Assembly: GCF_007860075.1 (NCBI RefSeq)
Contig: NZ_SJPP01000001.1
Span: 1,448,501 to 1,512,500, forward strand
DNA length: 64,000 nucleotides
Direction: 5' to 3'
Origin: Symmachiella macrocystis
Lineage (GTDB): Bacteria; Planctomycetota; Planctomycetia; Planctomycetales; Planctomycetaceae
Shown: piece after piece, positions 54,611 through 61,760 of the stretch
How positions within the stretch are numbered: the stretch's first letter is position 1
How the letters are laid out: the number at the start of each line of letters is the position of its first letter
Notes under the pieces: model-generated
What the model was told of the DNA's origin: nothing
What the model saw: only the letters and a program-made list of their open reading frames with translations
Databases searched by the model: none
Position numbers and translations under genes: made by a program

Positions 54611-56095
54611 ATGACCAATCCGACCCTCGCGATACTTTGTCCCCAGATCATTCTGGTTGCCACAGCCTGCTTGTTGCTGATGGTATTTCAACATCGCCGT
54701 CTCAGCAAAGTATGGGTGGGCGCGATCGGCGTCTGCATATTCATCGCCGCCGGCGCCGCTAAAGCGTGGATTTCCTCCGGCATTGATGCAACAGAGATCG
54801 CCGAGGTTACCGTCGATCCGCATATCGAGACATTGCAGTGGATCATGCTCGGCGTCGGTGGCGTATTCGCCGGCTTACTGTCGCAACGCTCTTGCGGCGA
54901 ACGATCGGCCGTGGAAAGTGTGGCGATGCTATTGTTCAGCACAGCTGGAGGCCTGTTGGCGGCGATGGCTGATGATCTGGTGTTGCTGACCGCTGCGCTG
55001 GCCTTGGCCTACTTGCCACTGGTTTTGGTTCTGTTTGTTAGTGAGCGGACTCCAACGGCAAAAGGAGCGACGCTAAAATTCGCCATCATGGCGGGTTTAT
55101 CGTTGAGTCTGACCGTTTTAGGGTTCGTGTTCCTGTATGCATTGACTGGCACGACGACGCTGTCGGTAATGAATCTCAACGCAACGACCGCAGCGCATCA
55201 TACAGCAATGCCTAGCGCCGCCTTGATCTTGCTGATCACCGGCTTGGCGATTCCACTGGCAGCTGTGCCGTTTCATTTCGCGATGGTCGACGTCGTAAAT
55301 GGCGTCGACGGTTGGACGGCGGGGGTCCTGTTGCTCGTACCGCGTCTGGCTGCGATTTCTGCCTTACTGCGAATTTGCTTGCTGCCTTCCCCTGTAGCGA
55401 CGCACGTCGGAGTTGCTTTGCTGTTGGTTTTGGCGGTGATCACGATGTTGGGAGGGGCGTTGATGGCGCTGACTCAAACTCGTGTTCCACGACTCTTGGC
55501 CAACTTGGCGATGGCCCAGACCGGTTGGTGGCTGTTCGGTTTGGCGGTCATTTGTTGGCGCGTCCAACAAGGAGACAGCCTGGAATTGCAACAAGCACGC
55601 GCCGCTTGGACCGGTCAATTAGGGGCGACATCCCTCGCGCTGGCCGGTTTGTCCGCCGTGTTTTTGTCCTTGGGAGGTGGCGATGAAAAATGCCGGTTCA
55701 CGGATGAACTGACCGGGTTGTCACGGACTGAGCCAACGTTGGCAGCGGCCGTGTTGCTATTTTTATTCAGCCTCGCAGGCCTTCCGCCACTGTTAGGTTT
55801 TTGGAGTCAAGCAGCTCTGTTGTGGACGGCCTTAGCAGCGTATGTGCCGAATCCGCTCGACCTAGTCGCGTTTCACCGCGGTTTCGTCACGGCTGCCGGC
55901 GCGGGCGTCGTCGGCGGGATGGTCATGGCAGCCGTTGCTGTACGCACAATCAGCCTGATGTTCTTCCATCCGCCGTTGAACAAACCCCAGCCGCGACAGG
56001 GTCATATAGCACGTCTCGTTGCCGTCGCACTGGCATTCGCGCTCATCGCCGCGAGCCTCTTTCCGCGGGCTGTGTGGGATTGGCTCATCCGTTAA
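54611..56095 (+). CDS. Complex I antiporter-like subunit N homologue, charge-depleted
   Basis: A 494-residue protein with about 14 helices. 'PLAAVPFHFAMVDVVNG' and 'FSLAGLPPLLGFWSQ' align with NuoN 'KLSLVPFHLWTPDVYQG' and 'LSLAGIPMTLGFIGK'. The conserved charges are lost: Ala131 for E133, Pro215 for K217, Arg245 for K247, Gln303 for the histidine in the SSISH motif and Gln400 for K395 (by-eye alignment). GGAGG lies just before ATG 54611. Last gene of the seven-gene operon. Confidence 0.82.
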   Translation: MTNPTLAILCPQIILVATACLLLMVFQHRRLSKVWVGAIGVCIFIAAGAAKAWISSGIDATEIAEVTVDPHIETLQWIMLGVGGVFAGLLSQRSCGERSAVESVAMLLFSTAGGLLAAMADDLVLLTAALALAYLPLVLVLFVSERTPTAKGATLKFAIMAGLSLSLTVLGFVFLYALTGTTTLSVMNLNATTAAHHTAMPSAALILLITGLAIPLAAVPFHFAMVDVVNGVDGWTAGVLLLVPRLAAISALLRICLLPSPVATHVGVALLLVLAVITMLGGALMALTQTRVPRLLANLAMAQTGWWLFGLAVICWRVQQGDSLELQQARAAWTGQLGATSLALAGLSAVFLSLGGGDEKCRFTDELTGLSRTEPTLAAAVLLFLFSLAGLPPLLGFWSQAALLWTALAAYVPNPLDLVAFHRGFVTAAGAGVVGGMVMAAVAVRTISLMFFHPPLNKPQPRQGHIARLVAVALAFALIAASLFPRAVWDWLIR

Positions 56096-56285
56096 GTGCG
56101 CGGCCGCCGCTGGTAAGAGCGAGATTTCCCAGGCCGGTGCGGTGTTATGAAAATAAACGGCGGTGATTTCGCAGCAGGCATGCCCACGCCAATTCCATCT
56201 CAATTAAACATGGGTCGCAAAACCACCGCCGTCGAGCACATAGGCTGATGAATCTGATTTAGCAGACAGCGGTGACAACACATTG

Positions 56286-56316
56286 GCACAGCTGTTTCAA
56301 GTTGTGCTAATTTTTT
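56286..56316 (+). terminator. Rho-independent terminator of the complex I-like operon
   Basis: GCACAGCT (56286-56293) pairs with AGTTGTGC (56300-56307), with one G-U, and is followed by TAATTTTTT. It lies 190 bp after the last stop. The rest of the 56096-56441 gap shows no gene. Confidence 0.55.
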
Positions 56317-56441
56317 AAATCTCAATCCCATGGCAGCTTCCTGCACCACGTCTGGCGGCCTAAGGATGCATTTCCCGCCGGGGTTGGCTACATTGACTTT
56401 CTGAGTCGACCGCACAACCGCTTTGGGAAATGGGAGTTGCA

Positions 56442-57533
56442 ATGCACGTCGTGACGTTCGGTGAAGTCATGCTTCGTATGGCGCCGGAAGAATTCATGCG
56501 GATTCCGCAAGCTCTGCCTGGGCGGCTGGAGATCACCTTTGGAGGCGGCGAGGTGAATGTGGCTGTCTCAATCGCCCGGCAAGGAGGCTCTGCGTCGTTT
56601 TTAACCAGCCTGCCTGACAATCCACTCACCGACGCCTTTGAGGCGGAACTCCGCAAATTCAATGTCGGAACCGAACTGGTCCAACGAAGCGACGAGGGCC
56701 GCTTTGGCGTCTATTACGTCGAAACCGGCGCCAATCAACGCGCGGGTACGGTGATCTACGACCGCGATTATAGTTCGATTTCCCTCACAGCCGCCGATGC
56801 ATACGACTGGGAAACCGCCTTCGCCGGGGCCAATTGGTTTCACATCACCGGAATCACCCCAGCGATCAGCGCCGCAGCCGCAGAGGCGGGTTTGGCCGCC
56901 ATAAAACAGGCCAAACAGCAGGGGCTGACTGTTTCTTGTGATCTGAACTTTCGCAAGAAACTGTGGAACTGGAAACCGGGAACCGGCACCAAGGATCTCG
57001 CACAGCAGACCATGCGGGAGTTCATGCCTTATGTCGATGTCATCGTCGCCAACGAGGAAGACGCCGACATGATGTTGGGCATTCGCGCCGACGACACCGA
57101 CGTGGAAGCGGGGCAAATCAGCGTCGCCGCCTATGAGACCGTCGCAAGAAAAATCGTGGCCCAGTATCCCAACGTCTCACAAGTCGCCATCACGCTCCGC
57201 GAAAGCCTCTCTGCCAGTCATAATAACTGGGGCGCTTTGTTGTTCGACGTCGCTCATGACCGCAGTTTTGCGGCGCCGCTGGATAAAAATGGAAACTACA
57301 AGCCTTACGAAATCCGCAACATTGTCGACCGGGTCGGTGGCGGCGACTCCTTTGCGGGGGCATTGGTCTTTGCTTTGAACACACCCGAATCGGCCGATCC
57401 AGAAGCAGCCTTGCGTTATGCCGTCGCCGCCAGTTGCTTGAAACACAGCATCAAGGGAGATTTCAATTATGCTACCCGAGCGGAGATTGACGCTCTGGTT
57501 TCCGGCAGCGGTTCTGGGCGTGTGCAGCGTTGA
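56442..57533 (+). CDS. kdgK: PfkB-family sugar kinase, KDG kinase-like
   Basis: A 363-residue ribokinase-fold kinase. 'VVTFGEVMLRMAPE' at the N-terminus, 'TFGGGEVNVAVSIARQGG' (the sugar-binding signature) and 'VDRVGGGDSFAGALVFAL' with the catalytic Asp. The N-terminus and the 'DLNFRKKLW' segment resemble 2-keto-3-deoxygluconate kinases. GGGAG 5 bp before ATG 56442 fixes the start. The role would be in uronate or Entner-Doudoroff sugar use; no partner gene is adjacent. Confidence 0.88.
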   Translation: MHVVTFGEVMLRMAPEEFMRIPQALPGRLEITFGGGEVNVAVSIARQGGSASFLTSLPDNPLTDAFEAELRKFNVGTELVQRSDEGRFGVYYVETGANQRAGTVIYDRDYSSISLTAADAYDWETAFAGANWFHITGITPAISAAAAEAGLAAIKQAKQQGLTVSCDLNFRKKLWNWKPGTGTKDLAQQTMREFMPYVDVIVANEEDADMMLGIRADDTDVEAGQISVAAYETVARKIVAQYPNVSQVAITLRESLSASHNNWGALLFDVAHDRSFAAPLDKNGNYKPYEIRNIVDRVGGGDSFAGALVFALNTPESADPEAALRYAVAASCLKHSIKGDFNYATRAEIDALVSGSGSGRVQR

Positions 57534-57608
57534 TGGCAGGTTAAAGAGTGGCCAGTGAAATTGTTGTTCTCGTCGGTTGGTTTTTGTTGGGCAGCAAGTG
57601 TTGCCCCT

Positions 57609-57668
57609 ACCCCGAAGGGGTAGTTCATCGTAGCCTAGGGTAAGCGGCCAAAGCCGCGCCACCCTAGG
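57609..57668. repeat. Two palindromic hairpins between kdgK and the NtrC-like gene
   Basis: CTACCCC-GAA-GGGGTAG at 57609-57625, and a branched stem CCTAGGGT / ACCCTAGG with inner GCGGC / GCCGC at 57634-57668. No T run follows. Confidence 0.6.
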
Positions 57669-57720
57669 TGGTTAGGATCAGCTGAAATTCTCGTTTGAAC
57701 GAATTGAAACTACGACATTT

Positions 57721-59112
57721 ATGAAACGCCGCCAAACTACGACCGGCAATTTGACGCGGCTACTTGGTGGCGGTTCGACGCCGCTGTTCGTGATGAACGC
57801 ACAGCGGAAGCTGTTGGTGTTTAACCGCGGTTGCGAAGAATTGACCGGCTTTACGGCGGAGGACATTGTTGGTCGGATTAGCCATTACGGCAGCAGCGGC
57901 GAGACTCCGGTAGAGGAACTAACGGCCGGACTTTGCCCCCCGCCCGAGGTATTGGCCGGTGAGCAACGCAGCGCTCCGGCTTATCTCAGCACAGCAACCG
58001 GCGCGTCGTTGCCGCGGATGTTGAATTTCTATCCATTTTGCGATGAGCAGGGACAGGTGATTCATGTGTTGGGCATCGTGTCGGCGATTCCCCAACCACC
58101 GCACGTAGCCGACCCTACGGCAGCTCAAACGGTGCATGCCGAGTTAGCCGCTTTGCGGGGCAATCTACGGCAACGCTTCGGACGGCAAACGCTGGTTTGC
58201 AAAGGCCCGGCGACAACGCGGATGCTAAATCAAATCGATTTGGCGCAGCATTGCCGAGCAGCGGTTTTTCTACAAGGGGAACCCGGAACCGGCAAGCAAC
58301 ATATTGCCCGGGTGGTACACTACGGCGGGGACGCGAAAAACACCGCGTTTGTTGCTGTGGACTGCCGGAAACTAGCCGCCTCAGAGATCGACCGCACCGT
58401 TACGCGTTTTTTAGAAGCTGCAACCGACCCTGCGGCGCGCGGACTGGGCATTTCCGCAGGGTCTCTCTTTCTGGGCCATGTCGAACATTTGCCCCGCGAC
58501 GTGCAGCGCCGCATTGTCAAAGCGCACGATGGGGAAGAACCGCCCGCATTGCGGTTGTTCAGTTCCAGTTGTTTTCCGCTGGCCGAGGCGGTCGAACGCG
58601 AAGATCTGCTGTTTGAATTACAGGCATTACTAACAACCGTCACGATCGAGGTACCGCCGCTACGGGACCGGCCGGAGGACTTGCTACTCCTCGCGCAGCA
58701 CTTTCTTGAGGATTTGAATCGCCGTGGCGAAAAACAGGTTGGTGGTTTCGCGCGCGATGCGGTGAAACTTTTTACCGAATACAATTGGCCGGGTAACTTG
58801 GAAGAACTCTTCAAAGTCGTTGGCGAAACGCATACCGCAGCGACCGGAGAGATGGTCCTGCCGGCGGACCTGCCGTTTCGTTTCCGCACCGGTTTTGATG
58901 CTCAACACCTTCCGCCGGTGGAACAGTTCACCAGCATTCCGCTGGAACAACTGACGTCCGAGTACGAAACTGAATTGATCCAACGGGCATTACGGCAATG
59001 CAAGCAAAACAAAAGCCAAGCAGCCGACCTGTTGCAAATCAATCGCGCGAAACTGTATCGTCGCATGGAAGTATTAGGGATTGATGATGCGGATTCGGGG
59101 GAGGACCAATAG
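57721..59112 (+). CDS. Degenerate NtrC-like protein: PAS, AAA+ and Fis-type HTH
   Basis: A 463-residue protein with the layout of sigma54 activators: a PAS domain (about residues 16-125), an AAA+ domain (about 150-390) with intact Walker A 'GEPGTGKQ' (186-193), and a C-terminal Fis-type HTH ('NKSQAADLLQINRAKLYRRMEVLGI'). The GAFTGA loop that contacts sigma54 is absent. Walker B reads 'GSLFLGHVEHL' instead of 'GTLFLDEIGEL' (Asp to Gly252, Glu to His253), and the sensor-II 'WPGNVREL' is 'WPGNLEEL'. It probably neither hydrolyses ATP normally nor opens sigma54 promoters. It is immediately followed by a deacetylase gene. Confidence 0.82.
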   Translation: MKRRQTTTGNLTRLLGGGSTPLFVMNAQRKLLVFNRGCEELTGFTAEDIVGRISHYGSSGETPVEELTAGLCPPPEVLAGEQRSAPAYLSTATGASLPRMLNFYPFCDEQGQVIHVLGIVSAIPQPPHVADPTAAQTVHAELAALRGNLRQRFGRQTLVCKGPATTRMLNQIDLAQHCRAAVFLQGEPGTGKQHIARVVHYGGDAKNTAFVAVDCRKLAASEIDRTVTRFLEAATDPAARGLGISAGSLFLGHVEHLPRDVQRRIVKAHDGEEPPALRLFSSSCFPLAEAVEREDLLFELQALLTTVTIEVPPLRDRPEDLLLLAQHFLEDLNRRGEKQVGGFARDAVKLFTEYNWPGNLEELFKVVGETHTAATGEMVLPADLPFRFRTGFDAQHLPPVEQFTSIPLEQLTSEYETELIQRALRQCKQNKSQAADLLQINRAKLYRRMEVLGIDDADSGEDQ

Positions 59113-59976
59113 ATGAATGGCAATGACGGAAAATTACACCAGCAGCATTGGATGTTGGCGGTCATGGGAGGCCTGGCGATTGTCTGCGCATTTGCGAATC
59201 AGGCTGCCGCCTTAGAACCGATCCCCGATAAGCTGGTGGTTTTGACATTCGATGATTCGGTGAAATCGCACTTCACCAACGCGCGGCCGATTCTCAAGGA
59301 TTACGGGTTCGGCGCGACCTTCTTCATCACCGAAGGGTTTACGTTTAAGACAAACAAACGGGACTACATGACGTGGGAAGAGATCGCCCAATTGCATCGC
59401 GATGGATTTGAAATCGGCAATCATACCCGCGATCACAAAGGGGTGACTGCTAAGAGTCTGGATCAGGTGCATGAACAACTCGAAGCGATCAACGCCCGCT
59501 GTAAAGAACACGGCATCCCACGCACCGTCAGCTTTGCATATCCCGGCAATGCGTTTGATCCGGACGGCTTTGCGCTGTTGAAAAAGGCGGGGATCAAGTT
59601 CGCACGCCGCGGCGGCGCGCCGGAGTATCCCTATGATCATGGACGGGGCTTTGCCTACGAACCGGGACGCGACCACCCACTGTTGATCCCCTCCGCCGGT
59701 GACGCGCGGCCCGATTGGCAGCTGCCGGATCTGATCCGTGCTGTGGAACAGGCGCGGGACGGCAAGATCGCTGTGTTACAATTTCACGGCGTCCCGGACA
59801 ACGAACATCCCTGGGTGCACACCCCGGAAGAAAACTTCCGCGCATTCATGAAGTATTTGCATCTGCACAAATACAAGGTGATATCACTGGGGGACTTGGC
59901 CAAGTACGTCGACGCGGAGCAAACACCGAGAAGTTACGACACAGTGATCAAAGAACGCAAAGCCGCCATGCCGTAA
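59113..59976 (+). CDS. Secreted polysaccharide deacetylase (NodB-type)
   Basis: A 287-residue protein with a signal peptide ('HWMLAVMGGLAIVCAFANQAAA'). The NodB catalytic motifs are 'VLTFDDSVKSHF' (Asp-Asp), 'EIGNHTRDHKGVT' (metal His-x3-His) and 'VSFAYPGNAFD'. It should remove acetyl groups from N-acetylated glycans outside the cytoplasm. The start ATG directly abuts the previous stop (TAG-ATG), so the gene is co-translated with the NtrC-like protein, which may regulate it. Confidence 0.88.
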   Translation: MNGNDGKLHQQHWMLAVMGGLAIVCAFANQAAALEPIPDKLVVLTFDDSVKSHFTNARPILKDYGFGATFFITEGFTFKTNKRDYMTWEEIAQLHRDGFEIGNHTRDHKGVTAKSLDQVHEQLEAINARCKEHGIPRTVSFAYPGNAFDPDGFALLKKAGIKFARRGGAPEYPYDHGRGFAYEPGRDHPLLIPSAGDARPDWQLPDLIRAVEQARDGKIAVLQFHGVPDNEHPWVHTPEENFRAFMKYLHLHKYKVISLGDLAKYVDAEQTPRSYDTVIKERKAAMP

Positions 59977-59997
59977 GGCGCACGATGAAATTCCTCC

Positions 59998-60114
59998 CCC
60001 TCTCCCGCTGGGAGAGGGCTGGGGTGAGGGTTTCCGCACAACTGTTGTCGATCATCACCACATTTCGATGGGGGAATTCCTTGTCCTACATAGTAAGGTG
60101 CGGTGCGACGCACC
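59998..60114. repeat. Degenerate copy of the composite repeat plus 18-bp palindrome
   Basis: CCCTCTCCC/GGGAGAGGG at 59998-60018, then AACTGTTGTCG, and a one-mismatch copy GGTGCGGTGCGACGCACC at 60097-60114. The same arrangement as at 24023-24140. Confidence 0.65.
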
Positions 60115-60148
60115 CTACACACATTGGGCTACTCACTGGCAAAGAACG

Positions 60149-60182
60149 CCGAAAGCACGAAACCGGAGTTTCGTGCTTTCGG
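60149..60182. repeat. Perfect 15-bp hairpin
   Basis: CCGAAAGCACGAAAC (60149-60163) and GTTTCGTGCTTTCGG (60168-60182) with a CGGA loop, between the deacetylase and the convergent HTH/receiver gene. It could be a terminator for the deacetylase operon, but no T run follows. Confidence 0.65.
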
Positions 60183-60330
60183 ATATGAATAGCGACACGT
60201 TGTCGATTATCGTCGTTTTGGCTCCGGGAGGTCGCGATTGGAAGCACCGTTGGTTGAGAGCCGGCGTTCCGACTTCCGCATTCCCGGTTGTTCCCAGTTT
60301 CCTTGCAACTTTGGAGTCTGGTCGTCGAGC

Positions 60331-60903
60331 CTAAGCAAGTTGCTTGCGACGACCGACCAGCGTGCGGATACGTTCCGCGAGCAGGGCAGCGTCGAAAGGC
60401 TTACGGAAGGTCTCGTTGAAGATCGTTCGGTCGAATCCGGCCGAATTATCTTCGTCGTTGAGTAGACCGATCAAAACTGTTTCGGCGTACTCGTTATTCT
60501 TTTTAAGGTTCTGTGCGATCATGATCGCATCGTTACGTCCCATGACAAAGTCGATAACGACACAGTCAGGGTGCAACGATTCGGCTTGAATGCCCGCTTC
60601 AAAGCCGCTGTTGGCGTATTCAAGTTTAAACACATCAGGGGGCATGTGTTCGGTCAGGTTGTTGCGAATCACCGTGTCAGACCCGACGAGCAAGACTTTG
60701 CCAACGGCTTCGTCTTCTAGCTCGCCCAAGGGCATACCGTGTTCTTTCAGGAACCGAATGAGGTGCTCGCGGGGAATTCGCCGGTCTTGCGATCCGGGAA
60801 TGCGATAACCTCGAAGGCGACCTGAGTCGAACCACTTGCTGACGGTGCGGGGCGCAACTTTACAGATCTTGGCTACCTGTCCAGTAGTGAAGATCGTCTT
60901 CAT
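60331..60903 (-). CDS. HTH (MerR/excisionase-type) plus receiver-domain regulator
   Basis: About 190 residues. The N-terminal 65 residues are a MerR/excisionase-type winged HTH ('IFTTGQVAKICKVAPRTVSKWFDSGRLRGYRIPGS', motif only). The rest is a receiver domain: 'GKVLLVGSD', phosphoacceptor Asp in 'CVVIDFVMGRND', and the lysine in 'FRKPFD'. A domain order of DNA-binding first, receiver last is the reverse of ordinary response regulators. GGAG 8 bp before ATG 60903 sets the start. No histidine kinase is adjacent. Confidence 0.82.
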   Translation of the reverse strand: MKTIFTTGQVAKICKVAPRTVSKWFDSGRLRGYRIPGSQDRRIPREHLIRFLKEHGMPLGELEDEAVGKVLLVGSDTVIRNNLTEHMPPDVFKLEYANSGFEAGIQAESLHPDCVVIDFVMGRNDAIMIAQNLKKNNEYAETVLIGLLNDEDNSAGFDRTIFNETFRKPFDAALLAERIRTLVGRRKQLA

Positions 60904-61168
60904 TGCCGGCTCTCCAATCACTTGTTCAATGTATGCAAACGCAGAGGGTCTTGCGGGCCCTCCAGAATCACACTCCGCCATGACGACCGGCTTTCCTAGC
61001 CCTCGGGTCCTAGTGGCGAACCGTCACGGCTGGGTCGGGGCATGCTTCTTGGTCAAAGACCGGCCTTGAGGTTTCTCGCCAGGCCAATCTTGCGCTTCAA
61101 TGAGGTAAGGAATCAATTGGGAACAAATTACGTAGTCGGAAGGTGACGGGCAGTGCCGTCAGGTGGGA

Positions 61169-61240
61169 TTTCCACACACTACGCACGCTCTACGTGCTGT
61201 AGAACGCAATGTGTTCGTAAAACACGTCGTGTGTTGGAAA
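61169..61240. ncRNA. Possible structured RNA or palindromic element with three stems
   Basis: Closing arms TTTCCACACAC... / ...GTGTGTTGGAAA (one bulge) enclose two perfect 5-bp hairpins, GCACG-CTCTA-CGTGC and GTGTT-CGTAA-AACAC, in 72 nt. It lies in an 857-bp gene-free gap, 265 bp upstream of the HTH/receiver gene. It could be transcribed from either strand and is not a tRNA. Predicted from complementarity only. Confidence 0.4.
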
Positions 61241-61760
61241 TTGAAGGCGGGACCGAATGCCTAAAGGTCTAGGCGCACGGCTGCTGCGGTAGGACTGGTA
61301 TGCCATACTGAAACTTCCCCCCTTCAGACGTCTTGCCTTTCAGACTCTTCGACCTGCATGCCGCCAATCGCGTTCTGGCACTGAGTCGAGGAGTTGAAAA
61401 ACCAAACCGTCTGAGTACTACTTTCGATCCAACAGGGGGTGCGACTTTAGGTTCTTTGAAGACCACACCGAAAGTACCAACGCTTTCCACTGGAACCATC
61501 GACGGGGACCTGTCGATTGACACGGCTTGCCCGAATAACCGCAACGTGTTGTCGGCAACGAGGATAGCGGCGGTTTTCCGACTCGAAACAGGGGCGGTTT
61601 CCCCTACCAAATCGGATAACTCGCATAAAGGTAGAGAGGCCCGGGATTTTGTGCGGATTTTGAGGGACCAATCAATTTCAACGGCCTTAACGGGGCCGAA
61701 TAGTCGTACACAACGTACCGCTGCTCGCCAGACACGCCGACGACGAGCAAGGTTCACACC
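61241..61760. other. Gene-poor region between the HTH gene and smc
   Basis: About 520 bp without a convincing gene. Overlapping open frames occur on both strands, but neither shows family similarity or a plausible ribosome-binding site, and both have composition unlike neighbouring proteins. Confidence 0.35.

Noticed and set aside
48592-56095. Reading the seven-gene cluster as an Mrp-type Na+/H+ antiporter or a formate hydrogenlyase arm
   Set aside because: Mrp lacks an H-like and a J-like subunit in this order and has MrpE/F/G, which are absent. No hydrogenase or formate subunits are adjacent. The A-H-J-K-L-M-N order fits complex I best.
61169-61240. Three-stem element considered as a tRNA
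   Set aside because: No TTC-loop (GTTCRAxxC) sequence, wrong arm lengths and no anticodon arm with a usable 7-nt loop.
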